Notes: generated by a model not told the origin, from the sequence alone. DNA of 64,000 nt from Orrella dioscoreae (GCF_900089455.2 NZ_LT907988.1:1178001-1242000), one strand, 5' to 3'. Positions 25,188-34,420 are shown, counted from the stretch's first letter. Numbers and translations are program-made.

Positions 25188-27802
25188 ACACTTCCTATCG
25201 CAAGCCCCTGCCGGGCACCCCGCTGGACTATTTCGATGCGCGCGCCGCCGTGGACGCCCTCTCGGCCGGCGCCTATGACCGCCTGCCCTACACCTCGCGC
25301 GTGCTGGCCGAGAACCTGGTGCGGCGCTGCGAACCGTCGCTGCTGAACGATGCCCTGGCGCAGCTCATCGAGCGCCGCCGCGACCTGGACTTCCCGTGGT
25401 TCCCGGCGCGCGTGGTCTGTCACGACATCCTGGGCCAGACCGCGCTGGTCGACCTGGCGGGCCTGCGCGACGCCATCGCCGACAAGGGCGGCGACCCCGC
25501 CAAGGTCAATCCGGTGGTGCCGGTGCAGCTCATCGTCGACCACTCGCTGGCCGTGGAATACGGCGGCGACGACAAGGACGCCTTCGCGAAGAACCGCGCG
25601 GTGGAGGACCGCCGCAACGAGGACCGCTTCCATTTCATCGAGTGGACGCGCCAGGCCTTCCGCAACGTGGACGTCGTGCCCCCGGGCAACGGCATCATGC
25701 ACCAGATCAACCTGGAGCGGATGTCGCCGGTCATCCACGCGCAGGACGGCGTGGCCTTCCCCGACACGCTGGTGGGCACCGACAGCCACACGCCGCACGT
25801 GGACGCGCTGGGCGTGATCGCCATCGGCGTGGGCGGCCTGGAGGCCGAGAACGTCATGCTGGGTCGCGCCTCGTGGATGCGCCTGCCCGATATCGTCGGC
25901 GTCGAACTCAGCGGCAGGCCCCAGCCCGGCATCACCGCCACCGACATCGTGCTGACGCTGACCGAATTCCTGCGCAAGGAAAAGGTGGTGGGCGCCTATC
26001 TGGAGTTCTACGGCGAGGGAGCGTCCAGCCTGACGCTGGGCGACCGCGCCACCATTTCCAACATGGCGCCCGAGTATGGCGCGACCGCCGCCATGTTCTC
26101 CATCGACCCGCAGACCATCGACTACCTGCGCCTGACCGGCCGCGAAGACGAGCAGGTCAAGCTGGTGGAGACCTATGCGAAGGTGGCGGGCCTGTGGTCC
26201 GACACGCTGGCGCAGGCCGAATACGAACGCGTGCTGCGCTTCGACCTGTCCACGGTGGTGCGCACCCTGGCAGGTCCGTCGAACCCGCACCGCCGCCTGC
26301 CGGTGTCCGACCTGGCCGAGCGCGGCATCGCCGGCGCCGTCGTGCAGGAGCCGGGCCTGATGCCCGATGGCGCGGTCATCATTGCGGCCATCACCAGCTG
26401 CACCAACACCAGCAACCCGCGCAACGTGATCGCGGCGGGCCTGCTGGCCCGCAACGCCAACCGCGCGGGCCTGGCCCGCAAGCCCTGGGTGAAATCCTCG
26501 CTGGCGCCCGGCTCCAAGGCCGTGTCGCTGTACCTGGACGAAGCCGGGCTCACGCAGGAGCTCGAGCAACTGGGCTTCGGCGTCGTGGCGTTTGCCTGTA
26601 CCACCTGCAACGGCATGTCGGGCGCGCTGGATCCGCGCATCCAGCAAGAGATCATCGACCGCGACCTGTACGCCACCGCGGTGCTGTCGGGCAACCGCAA
26701 CTTCGATGGCCGCATCCATCCCTATGCCAAGCAGGCCTTCCTGGCCTCGCCGCCCCTGGTGGTGGCCTATGCCATCGCGGGCACCATCCGCTTTGACATC
26801 GAGCGCGACGTGCTGGGCAAGGATGCCGACGGCCGCGAGATCCGCCTGAAGGACATCTGGCCCAGCGACGAGGAAATCGACGCCGTGGTGCGCCAGTCGG
26901 TCAAGCCGGATCACTTCCGCAAGGTCTACGCGCCCATGTTCGGGCTGCGCAAGGAAAGCACCGAGCGCGTGAGCCCGCTGTACGACTGGCGTGCGCAAAG
27001 CACCTACATCCGCCGTCCGCCCTACTGGGAAGGCGCGCTGGCCGGCGAGCGCACGCTGCGCGGCATGCGGCCGCTGGCGCTGCTGGGCGACAACATCACG
27101 ACCGATCACCTGTCGCCGTCCAACGCGATCCTGCTGGACAGCGCGGCGGGCGAGTACCTGGCCAAGATGGGCCTGCCCGAGGAAGACTTCAATTCCTATG
27201 CCACGCACCGTGGCGATCACCTGACCGCGCAGCGCGCCACCTTCGCCAATCCCAAGCTCTACAACGAGATGGTGCGCAGCCAGGACGGCACGGTGCGGCA
27301 GGGCTCGCTGGCGCGCGTGGAGCCGGATGGCCAGGTGCTGCGCATGTGGGAAGCCATCGAGACCTACATGGCCCGCAAGCAGCCGCTCATCATCGTGGCC
27401 GGTGCCGACTACGGCCAGGGCTCGTCGCGCGACTGGGCCGCCAAGGGCGTGCGGCTGGCTGGCGTGGAAGCCATCGTGGCCGAGGGCTTCGAACGCATCC
27501 ACCGCACCAACCTGATCGGCATGGGCGTGCTGCCGCTGGAGTTCAAGCCGGGCGTGAACCGCCTGACGCTGGGCCTGGACGGCACGGAAACCTATGACGT
27601 CGTGGGCGAGCGCCGCCCGCGCGCCGACCTGACGCTGGTGGTGCATCGCCATGACGGCACGACGGCCGAGGTGGCCGTGACCTGCCGACTGGATACCGCC
27701 GAAGAGGTCTCGATCTACGAGGCAGGCGGCGTGTTGCAGCGCTTCGCGCAGGACTTCCTGGAGGCCGAGGCCGCGCCCCAGGGCGGCCGCCAGGCAGGCT
27801 GA
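25184..27802 (+). CDS. acnD: Fe/S-dependent 2-methylcitrate dehydratase AcnD
   Basis: 872 residues, aconitase superfamily. [4Fe-4S] ligands are C406 ('ITSCTNTSNP'), C472 and C475 ('CTTCNG'). 'PVVPVQLIVDHSLAVEYGG', 'GNGIMHQINLERMSPVIHAQ' and 'GDNITTDHLSPSNAI' are present, and the C-terminal domain has 'GADYGQGSSRDWAAKG'. I call AcnD rather than AcnA because prpF follows directly; AcnD dehydrates 2-methylcitrate and needs PrpF to complete the step in the methylcitrate cycle. prpB and prpC are not adjacent. Aconitase proper remains an alternative. Confidence 0.88.
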   Translation: MNTSYRKPLPGTPLDYFDARAAVDALSAGAYDRLPYTSRVLAENLVRRCEPSLLNDALAQLIERRRDLDFPWFPARVVCHDILGQTALVDLAGLRDAIADKGGDPAKVNPVVPVQLIVDHSLAVEYGGDDKDAFAKNRAVEDRRNEDRFHFIEWTRQAFRNVDVVPPGNGIMHQINLERMSPVIHAQDGVAFPDTLVGTDSHTPHVDALGVIAIGVGGLEAENVMLGRASWMRLPDIVGVELSGRPQPGITATDIVLTLTEFLRKEKVVGAYLEFYGEGASSLTLGDRATISNMAPEYGATAAMFSIDPQTIDYLRLTGREDEQVKLVETYAKVAGLWSDTLAQAEYERVLRFDLSTVVRTLAGPSNPHRRLPVSDLAERGIAGAVVQEPGLMPDGAVIIAAITSCTNTSNPRNVIAAGLLARNANRAGLARKPWVKSSLAPGSKAVSLYLDEAGLTQELEQLGFGVVAFACTTCNGMSGALDPRIQQEIIDRDLYATAVLSGNRNFDGRIHPYAKQAFLASPPLVVAYAIAGTIRFDIERDVLGKDADGREIRLKDIWPSDEEIDAVVRQSVKPDHFRKVYAPMFGLRKESTERVSPLYDWRAQSTYIRRPPYWEGALAGERTLRGMRPLALLGDNITTDHLSPSNAILLDSAAGEYLAKMGLPEEDFNSYATHRGDHLTAQRATFANPKLYNEMVRSQDGTVRQGSLARVEPDGQVLRMWEAIETYMARKQPLIIVAGADYGQGSSRDWAAKGVRLAGVEAIVAEGFERIHRTNLIGMGVLPLEFKPGVNRLTLGLDGTETYDVVGERRPRADLTLVVHRHDGTTAEVAVTCRLDTAEEVSIYEAGGVLQRFAQDFLEAEAAPQGGRQAG

Positions 27803-27881
27803 GCCTGACGTTCCCGGCGCCGCGTGATCGTTCGCGCGGCGCATCGCTTCTTCCCTATCGCCTTGCCACAGGACCCTCCCC

Positions 27882-29063
27882 ATGCCGCACGCGCCGCAGA
27901 CCAAGATTCCCGCCACCTATATGCGCGGGGGCACCAGCAAGGGTGTCTTCTTCGTGCTGGACGAGTTGCCCGTTCCCGCGCGCGTGGCGGGCCCCAGCCG
28001 TGACGCGCTGCTGCTGCGCGTGATCGGCAGCCCGGATCCCTATGGCAAGCAGATCGACGGCATGGGCGGCGCCACCTCCAGCACCAGCAAGAGCGTCATC
28101 GTCAGCCGCAGCACGCGGCCCGGCCACGACGTGGACTACCTGTTCGGCCAGGTCTCCATCGACAAGCCCTTCGTGGACTGGAGCGGCAATTGCGGCAACC
28201 TGTCGGCAGCCGTCGGGCCGTTCGCCATCCGCAACGGCCTGGTGGATGCCGCGCGCGTGCCGCGCGATGGCATCGCCGTCGTGCGCATCTGGCAGGCCAA
28301 CATCAGCAAGACCATCATCGCGCACGTGCCCATGACGGACGGCCAGGTGCAGGAGACCGGCGACTTCGAACTCGACGGCGTGACCTTCCCCGCGGCGGAG
28401 GTCGTGCTGGCGTTCATGAACCCGGCCGAGGACGGCGAGGGCGGGTCGATGTTCCCCACCGGCAATGTCGTCGACGTGCTGGATGTGCCGGGCATCGGCA
28501 GCTTCCGCGCCACGTTCATCAACTCGGGCATTCCCACCATCTTCTTGGAAGCCGAGGCGCTGGGCTACACCGGCGCGGAATTGCAGGACGACATCAACGC
28601 CGACGCGCAGGCGCTTGCCACCTTCGAGACCCTGCGCGCGCATGGCGCCCTGCGCATGGGGCTGATCAAGTCACTGGGCGAGGCGGGCTCGCGCCAGCAC
28701 ACGCCCAAGATCGCCTTCGTGGCACCGCCGCGTGCCTATACCGCTTCCAGCGGCAAGGCCATCGGCGCAGGGGATGTCGACGTGCTGGTGCGCGCCCTGT
28801 CCATGGGCAAGCTGCATCACGCCATGATGGGCACGGCCTCTGTCGCCATCGCCACCGCCGCCGCGGTGCCGGGCACGCTGGTGAACCTGGCGGCGGGCGG
28901 CGGCGAACGCGAGACCGTCTGCTTCGGCCATCCTTCCGGCACCTTGCGCGTGGGCGCGCGGGCGCAACAGGAGAACGGCGAATGGACGGTGACCAAGGCC
29001 ATCATGAGCCGCAGCGCGCGGGTGCTGATGCAGGGATGGGTGCACGTGCCCTTTTCTGGGTAA
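27882..29063 (+). CDS. prpF: AcnD-accessory methylaconitate isomerase PrpF
   Basis: 393 residues. The N-terminus 'KIPATYMRGGTSKGVFFVLD' and 'SPDPYGKQIDGMGGATSSTS' with 'KSVIVS' are PrpF hallmarks, followed by 'WSGNCGNLSAAVGPFAI' carrying the conserved Cys-Gly-Asn. The fold is diaminopimelate-epimerase-like. PrpF isomerises the methylaconitate released by AcnD. Gap from acnD is 79 bases. PrpF relatives also act on 4-oxalomesaconate and other unsaturated tricarboxylates, so another substrate is possible. Confidence 0.93.
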   Translation: MPHAPQTKIPATYMRGGTSKGVFFVLDELPVPARVAGPSRDALLLRVIGSPDPYGKQIDGMGGATSSTSKSVIVSRSTRPGHDVDYLFGQVSIDKPFVDWSGNCGNLSAAVGPFAIRNGLVDAARVPRDGIAVVRIWQANISKTIIAHVPMTDGQVQETGDFELDGVTFPAAEVVLAFMNPAEDGEGGSMFPTGNVVDVLDVPGIGSFRATFINSGIPTIFLEAEALGYTGAELQDDINADAQALATFETLRAHGALRMGLIKSLGEAGSRQHTPKIAFVAPPRAYTASSGKAIGAGDVDVLVRALSMGKLHHAMMGTASVAIATAAAVPGTLVNLAAGGGERETVCFGHPSGTLRVGARAQQENGEWTVTKAIMSRSARVLMQGWVHVPFSG

Positions 29064-29099
29064 GGCGCAGCGTGGCGGCTGGCTTGCCCGTCGCCGCTG

Positions 29100-29612
29100 C
29101 TATGCTTTTGGCTGAGGCCCGGCCGTCGCGTCCTGCCTGTTGCGGCGTCTTCTCAGTACGCTCCGTCCAAGGCCCCACAGAAGTAGCCCGATCATGCCAA
29201 GGCCCGCCCCAAGGCGCAGGCTGATGGCCAGCCAGAACAGCCCGGGGCTTGTTGCCAGGAGGATATCCTCGCCATTGCGACGGAACGCGGGCGCCACGCC
29301 TTCGTCCAGGCCTTGCGAGGCGGAGATGATCAGCCATGCCGAGACCGAAAACGTCATCGTTCCTGCCAGCGCGAGCTTGATGTTCTGCTGGCGTGGGGTT
29401 TCGTGTTCTCCCATGTCGAAGACCCACATGCGCATGGCCCAGATCAAATGCCACAGCATGATCATGAGAGGAACGAGCAACGCGAGCGCCGTCACGGTCA
29501 ATACCTGCCTGGGTGCATTGGTCACCAGGACGAGGGCAACGACGAGAATCGCACCGAGCAGCCAGAGAAAACCCACGCCCGCTTTTCGCAGTTCGGCGCG
29601 TATTTTCACCAT
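29100..29612 (-). CDS. Hypothetical inner-membrane protein
   Basis: 170 residues from the ATG at 29612, with about four hydrophobic segments ('GVGFLWLLGAILVVALVLV', 'LALLVPLMIMLWHLIWAMRM', 'LALAGTMTFSVSAWLIISA', 'LGAGLGMIGLLLWGLG') and a basic tail 'RSVLRRRRNRQDA'. No family recognised. It stands alone between prpF and a LysR gene. The start is uncertain; an in-frame ATG lies at 29669. Confidence 0.6.
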   Translation of the reverse strand: MVKIRAELRKAGVGFLWLLGAILVVALVLVTNAPRQVLTVTALALLVPLMIMLWHLIWAMRMWVFDMGEHETPRQQNIKLALAGTMTFSVSAWLIISASQGLDEGVAPAFRRNGEDILLATSPGLFWLAISLRLGAGLGMIGLLLWGLGRSVLRRRRNRQDATAGPQPKA

Positions 29613-29811
29613 GGGGGAAAGTGTGGCGGGTAGCCTGCGTTTCCTGATGGGGCGTGTCGGTGTGCGCATGGCGATGGCAAGGGGATGGGCGCACGAGTCT
29701 ACCGCGCGAGCACGACATGTGAGAAGGTGCTGCAAGGGGCTGTCTCATTTCCCTGCATGACGGCGGGTCATCGGGGTGGCACAGACGGCGCTGCTCAGCT
29801 TTCCCCTGCTT

Positions 29812-30825
29812 CTATGTCCTTTCCTTCCCCGTTCGCGCCATCGGCGCCTGATGCGCGACAGTCTTTCCCCGTGCTCGCGGAAAATGACCCTCATGCGAAC
29901 CAGGGGGTGTTTGGGCCGCCAGAGCCGCGAAGCGCATACGGAAGAACGCACCAATATCGTACGAAGCCTGGGCCAGCGTGATGATCGACGTAGTGAGTTC
30001 GCTCTTGCGCGACGCCTTCTGCATGGCCACATAGGGCACCCGTGGCAGTTCGGGCTTCACGGGCAGGCATTGCAGCAGGCCCTGTTCGATGAAGGGGCGC
30101 ACAGTTTCCACGGGGAAGTAGCTCACGCCCATGCCCGACAGGGTCAGGCCCAGCAGGGCCACCACGCTGTTGCTCGCCAGCGTGTCCTTGGGCGTGAAAC
30201 CCGCCGCCTTGAACCATTCGTCATAGAGAATGCCCGGTCCCGAGGTGTCCACCAGCATGCGGTGCTCGCTAAGGTCGCGCAGCGGCAGCGCTGCGCCTGC
30301 GTCCACCAGCCCCGGTTTGCACATGAACGCGTTGCGCACCTCGCCCACCTGCACCGAGACCAGCGCGGGGTGGGAGGGATAGGCCTTGGGCACGATGACG
30401 AGATCCAGCTCGTCGTCCAATAGTTGCCGGTACAGCTGGCGGCTCATGTCCACCGCCGGCTCGACCGTCACGCGGGGATAGTCACGATGGATGGCTTCGA
30501 TGAAACCAGGCAGCCAGGTCATCGCCGTCAACTCGGTCACGCCCAGGCGCAAGGTGCGCGTCATCATGGCCGGATCGCCGAGCCGGGCCAGTGTGTCTTG
30601 CCGCAGGTCCAGCATGCGCTTGGCTGCAAGCAGCAGTTCCTGGCCCTTGTCAGTCAGCCGGGCCGCGCGCTGGCTGCGGTCGAACAGCGCCACGCCCAAT
30701 TGCGCCTCCAGTTCCTGGATGCGTTCGGACACCGCGGATTGGGTGGTGTACAGCCTGGCGGCGGCCTGGCGGAAGCCGCCCAGCTGCGCCACCCAGTACA
30801 GGGCTTCCAGTTGCTTGAAGGTCAT
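29812..30825 (-). CDS. LysR family transcriptional regulator
   Basis: 337 residues. The DNA-binding domain is 'MTFKQLEALYWVAQLGGFRQ' with 'AAARLYTTQSAVSERIQELE' and 'AQLGVALFDRSQRAARLT'. The effector domain includes 'SSGPGI'-like 'VDTSGPGILYDEWFKAAGF'. The C-terminus is about 30 residues longer than usual and basic. It is divergent from an MFS gene (137-base gap with a dyad), its probable target. Confidence 0.92.
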   Translation of the reverse strand: MTFKQLEALYWVAQLGGFRQAAARLYTTQSAVSERIQELEAQLGVALFDRSQRAARLTDKGQELLLAAKRMLDLRQDTLARLGDPAMMTRTLRLGVTELTAMTWLPGFIEAIHRDYPRVTVEPAVDMSRQLYRQLLDDELDLVIVPKAYPSHPALVSVQVGEVRNAFMCKPGLVDAGAALPLRDLSEHRMLVDTSGPGILYDEWFKAAGFTPKDTLASNSVVALLGLTLSGMGVSYFPVETVRPFIEQGLLQCLPVKPELPRVPYVAMQKASRKSELTTSIITLAQASYDIGAFFRMRFAALAAQTPPGSHEGHFPRARGKTVAHQAPMARTGKERT

Positions 30826-30849
30826 GGTGCGGCATCTCGAAGGAAAAAA

Positions 30850-30864
30850 ATCGGAATTTCCGAT
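30850..30864. promoter_or_regulatory. Operator candidate between LysR and MFS genes
   Basis: ATCGGAATTTCCGAT is a near-perfect palindrome (ATCGGAA-T-TTCCGAT). A further half site, ATCGGAAA, lies at 30873-30880. This arrangement fits a LysR regulatory site with an adjacent activation site. Confidence 0.55.
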
Positions 30865-30961
30865 TCAGATGTATCGGAAAAAACCGCTATTCCCGATCAA
30901 TGGGCGAGCCTATCATGCCTGTTCCACGCGCTGCGTGCCCACTATTGCCTGCTGTTTCCCC

Positions 30962-32140
30962 ATGACCGCCATCCCTGTGAAGGAAAGCCCGACCCTGCTG
31001 GACATCCTGTTGCTGGGCGGTGCGCAGATCCTGGTGTGGGGCGGTTCCTTCTTCCTCCTGTCCGTGCTGGCCGACCCCATCGGGCAGGACACCGGCTGGC
31101 CGCGCCAGTGGGTGCTGGGCGCCCTGTCGCTGGGCATCCTGGTGTCGGGCCTGCTGTCGCCTTGGCTGGGCCGTGCACTGGCCCGCTGGGGCGGACGTGG
31201 GCTGCTGGGCGCCAGCGGCATCATCGTCGCGGCGGGGCTGCTGGTGCTGGCCGCCAGCCAGCATCTGGCCGTGTACGTGCTGGCGTGGGTCATCATCGGC
31301 GCGGGCATGGCCTGCGGGCTCTACGACGCACTGTTCGCCGCGCTGGGCAGCCTGTATGGCGTGCGCGCGCGCCGGGCCATTTCCCACATCACGCTGATCT
31401 CCGGCCTGTGCACGACACTGGTCTGGCCCGTCATGGCCGCGATGGTGTCGCAGTTCGGCTGGCGCACGGCTTGCGTGCTGTACGCCGCACTGCTGCTGGT
31501 GTCGGTCGTACCCATGTACCGCCGCGCCTTGCCGGCGCATCGCGCGGTGACTGCCGCCACGACGACGGCAGGGCAGGGTGGCCACGGCCTGGACCGAGGG
31601 GTCTATTGGCTGATGTCGGCGTCCTTCACCGTCGCGGCCGTGCTCATGACCGCCATGATGGTGCAGCTCATCTCGCTGTTGCAGGCGCGTGGCGCCACGC
31701 TGGGCGAGGCCATCGGCCTGGCGGCGTTGCTGGGGCCGGCGCAGGTGGGCGCGCGCATCGTGTTCATGGCGATGAAGACCATGCATCCGATCTGGCCGGC
31801 CTTGGCTTCGGTGGTGTTGACCCTGCTGGGACTGGTGCTGTTGACCGTGGCGCCGGCCTACGCGGCCATCGCCCTGCTCATGTACGGCGCAGGTAACGGC
31901 ATGCGCGCCATCGTGCGCGGCACCTTGCCGCTGGCCCTGTGCGACGCGCGGGACTATGCCGCGGTGATGGGGCGCCTGGCGCGGCCTTCGCTGATCGGGC
32001 AGGCGGCGACGCCGCTGGTGGGCGGCCTGTGCCTGCAGTACCTGGGCGCCTCGCCGACGTTCTGGGTGCTCTGCATGCTGGCCGGGGTGAATGTGATGCT
32101 AACGGTCTGGCTGTGGCGCAGGCTCGCGGCCGCCGCCTGA
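30962..32140 (+). CDS. Major facilitator superfamily transporter
   Basis: 392 residues with about 12 hydrophobic segments, starting 'LLDILLLGGAQILVWGGSFF'. The MFS loop 2-3 region reads 'LSPWLGRALARWGGRGLLGA'. The central basic loop is near 'YRRALPAHRAV'. Substrate unknown; organic-acid or drug export would both fit. The 3' end overlaps the convergent diguanylate cyclase gene by 42 bases. Regulated presumably by the divergent LysR gene. Confidence 0.9.
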   Translation: MTAIPVKESPTLLDILLLGGAQILVWGGSFFLLSVLADPIGQDTGWPRQWVLGALSLGILVSGLLSPWLGRALARWGGRGLLGASGIIVAAGLLVLAASQHLAVYVLAWVIIGAGMACGLYDALFAALGSLYGVRARRAISHITLISGLCTTLVWPVMAAMVSQFGWRTACVLYAALLLVSVVPMYRRALPAHRAVTAATTTAGQGGHGLDRGVYWLMSASFTVAAVLMTAMMVQLISLLQARGATLGEAIGLAALLGPAQVGARIVFMAMKTMHPIWPALASVVLTLLGLVLLTVAPAYAAIALLMYGAGNGMRAIVRGTLPLALCDARDYAAVMGRLARPSLIGQAATPLVGGLCLQYLGASPTFWVLCMLAGVNVMLTVWLWRRLAAAA

Positions 32141-33328
32141 TCCATCGCCCGGCAGGCCGGCCGCGTCGGGCGCGGCGCCGATGTCTGCGCGGTCATCCGA
32201 TACCACCCGGTTGCGCCCGCCATGCTTGGCCCGGATCAGGCGTTGGTCGACGCAGGCGTATGCCTGGGTGAACGGGTGCGCGGCGGGGAAACTGCCCACG
32301 CCGATGCTTACCGTGCAGCGCAAGCCCGGCGCAATATGTGAAAAGGCATGGGCCGCCAGGCTGTCGCGCAGGCGTTGCGCGGCGGCCTGGGCGGCGTCAT
32401 GGGTTGCGCCGGGCATGACCAGGATGAACTCCTCGCCGCCGACGCGGGCGGCGAAGTCGTTGCCGCGCAGTTGCGCCTGGATCACGCCGGCCATTTCCGT
32501 GAGCACGGCGTCGCCGGCCGGATGACCGTGGCGATCGTTGATGGACTTGAAGTGGTCCGCGTCCACGATGGCCAGCCCGTACCGTTCGCCCGAAAGCGCG
32601 AGCCTGTGCAGGCCGCGCTGCAGGCCGGCACGGTTGGCCATGCCGGTCAGCGCGTCGCGCTCGGAGGCATGGCGATACTCGGCGATGGTGCGTTTGGCCG
32701 TCAGGAGCAGGAACAACAGCGCTGCGCCGACACTGAAAAGATAGAAGCTGATCTGTGTCCCGACCCAATAGAGGGTGCCGTCGTAGCCATATGCGGCGTC
32801 GCGCGCCTGGCCGGTGAGCAGGACGCGCGGCAACTGCGCCAGCGTGCCCAGGCCCAGAAACCAGAACAACAGCCGCTCCAGCGCCGTGCCGCGCGCCAAG
32901 TGGCGGATCTGCCACAGCGCCATCAGGAACAGCACAGTCACCGCGCCGTAGAGCGAACCCGTGCGCAGCAGGAAGTCTCCCGGCTCCGCGCCTGCCCAGG
33001 TCCGCAAGCCCAGCATGATCGCCAGCAGCACCAGCGCAGGCCGCCAGGGGAGGTCGCGGTTTTCCTGCTCGGCGATGCCGCGGGCGAAGAGATAGGCTGC
33101 CGCGCCATAGAGCGCGCCGGTCAGCAGGACATTGGATGCCCGGCTTGCCGGCCAGAGCAGGATCTGGCTGGTCAGCCCCACGGCGTAGCAGGTGAAGGCC
33201 CAGGCGAAGGAGCGCATCTGCCTGGCCCGCCCCAGGAAGTGCCAGGCGCCATGGAAGGCGAAAGCGATGAGCAGCGCGACCAGCGGGTGGGCGAGGGCGA
33301 GCAGCGTCTCGTTGGGGAGCCTGGGCAT
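32099..33328 (-). CDS. Membrane-bound diguanylate cyclase (GGDEF)
   Basis: 409 residues. The N-terminal ~205 residues hold 6-7 hydrophobic segments (7TM/MASE-like sensor). The GGDEF domain has the active signature GGEEF at 297-301 and an inhibitory RxxD site (RGND, 288-291) at the expected 5-residue distance, with 'DADHFKSINDRHGHPAGD' upstream. It should make c-di-GMP with product inhibition. The C-terminal tail beyond 'HGGRNRVV' is disordered, and it is encoded in the 42 bases shared with the MFS gene end. Confidence 0.94.
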   Translation of the reverse strand: MPRLPNETLLALAHPLVALLIAFAFHGAWHFLGRARQMRSFAWAFTCYAVGLTSQILLWPASRASNVLLTGALYGAAAYLFARGIAEQENRDLPWRPALVLLAIMLGLRTWAGAEPGDFLLRTGSLYGAVTVLFLMALWQIRHLARGTALERLLFWFLGLGTLAQLPRVLLTGQARDAAYGYDGTLYWVGTQISFYLFSVGAALLFLLLTAKRTIAEYRHASERDALTGMANRAGLQRGLHRLALSGERYGLAIVDADHFKSINDRHGHPAGDAVLTEMAGVIQAQLRGNDFAARVGGEEFILVMPGATHDAAQAAAQRLRDSLAAHAFSHIAPGLRCTVSIGVGSFPAAHPFTQAYACVDQRLIRAKHGGRNRVVSDDRADIGAAPDAAGLPGDGSGGGREPAPQPDR

Positions 33329-33342
33329 GGCGGACCCCCGGC

Positions 33343-33960
33343 TTACCGGCTGTCGCCTTGCAGCCAGCGAAGATAGGGCGTGCGCGTCACGTGCGAAACC
33401 GACTCCAGCACTTTCGCGTGATTGACCTGATGCCGCAGCAGCAGGCGGGCGTCGGCAATGCCGCGCGACTTGCAGAACCAGTGGCAGCTGTGTTGCAGCA
33501 GGTACAGCTCGGCGGACAGGTGGTAGGCGCGGGTCTTGGGATCCCAGTTCTCCACGTTGTCCACGACGTGGCGCAGGCCGTCGGCGTGGATCTGCACCAG
33601 GGCCTGGAAGTCCCGCAGCATGCCATCGGGCAGGAAGCGTTCGGCGTAGGGCACGCAGAACGACAGGGCGCCCATCTTCAGCGATTGCGGCGTTTCCTCG
33701 CGCAGGCTGCTGGCCAGCGTCTGCACCTGCGACGCCGCCGCGCGCTCGGTCTGGTGCAGGGTTTCCAGCACCTGAAGCTGGCGTGACTCGGTGGCGTCGT
33801 GGATGGCGCGCGCATAGCCCTGCGTCAGCGTTTCCATGTGCTTTTCCAGCTGCAGCCTGGCCAGGTGGCGTCCCAGCAAGGCGATGCGCGCGCGCTGGTA
33901 TTGCACGCGCAGCAGCTGCGAAGCCGCGATGATCAACAACAGGAGTAATGCGATGTCCAT
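33343..33960 (-). CDS. Membrane-anchored hypothetical protein
   Basis: 205 residues from the ATG at 33960. One N-terminal membrane segment 'IALLLLLIIAASQLL' is followed by a basic linker and a helical, probably coiled region 'TLTQGYARAIHDATESRQLQ' and 'VLETLHQTERAAASQVQTLA'. The C-terminal part has scattered His and Cys ('QHSCHWFCKSRG'). No family recognised. It ends 14 bases before the diguanylate cyclase start and is probably in the same operon. Confidence 0.7.
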   Translation of the reverse strand: MDIALLLLLIIAASQLLRVQYQRARIALLGRHLARLQLEKHMETLTQGYARAIHDATESRQLQVLETLHQTERAAASQVQTLASSLREETPQSLKMGALSFCVPYAERFLPDGMLRDFQALVQIHADGLRHVVDNVENWDPKTRAYHLSAELYLLQHSCHWFCKSRGIADARLLLRHQVNHAKVLESVSHVTRTPYLRWLQGDSR

Positions 33961-34003
33961 GGCACGCGTGTCGGTTGGGCCCACGGGAGGCAGGTAAAAC
34001 AGA

Positions 34004-34036
34004 AGGCCCAGGCTTCGATACGCGAAGTCTGGGCCT
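34004..34036 (-). repeat. Long inverted repeat upstream of the membrane-anchored gene
   Basis: AGGCCCAGGCTTCG, loop ATACG, CGAAGTCTGGGCCT: a stem of about 14 bp with one mismatch. On the minus strand it is followed by TTCTGTTTTACC, so it could be a terminator or an attenuator ahead of the gene starting at 33960. Confidence 0.6.
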
Positions 34037-34160
34037 GTTGGAGGCCTCGACTATAGCCTACTTCGCGCGCGGCGCCGTGCTGTAATGGCGCGATGCATCC
34101 TGGCTTGCGCGCCGACCGGCGCCCCGGCCGTCCCTTGCCCAGGCAGGTTCCCGACACAGC

Positions 34161-34420
34161 ATGAACGGTCATTCCTCATCGCGGCAAACGCCGTTGCCCC
34201 CGGACGCACGCAGCCGCGCCGCCACGGCCGCGAAACTCGGGATCAACGTGTCGACCGTGTCGCGCCGGGTGTCGCCCGCCATGCAGGGGACAGCATGCCC
34301 GGCCTGCTGCGTGTCGGTGCTGTCGTGGCGGAACTGCTTGACGAGCTGTGGTTGCTCACGCATCCCGACATCAGGAAGTCACGCCGTGTGCGTGCGTTCC
34401 TGGGTGCGCACGAATGCACG
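34161..34420 (+). pseudogene. Remnant of a LysR-type regulator gene
   Basis: One frame encodes 'AATAAKLGINVSTVSRRV', a LysR helix-turn-helix. Soon after, in another frame, comes 'LLDELWLLTHPDIRKSRRVR' plus AFLGA, which is the C-terminal end of LysR effector domains ('LWLLTHPDLRRTARVRAF'). The roughly 180 residues normally between them are missing and the frame shifts near 34275-34300. I read this as an internally deleted, frameshifted gene. It lies 3' to the OsmC gene on the opposite strand. Confidence 0.7.

Noticed and set aside
25130-27916. Long minus-strand open frame opposite acnD
   Set aside because: Mirror frame of acnD; the translation is His/Gly/Arg-rich with no domain, while the plus strand has all aconitase motifs.
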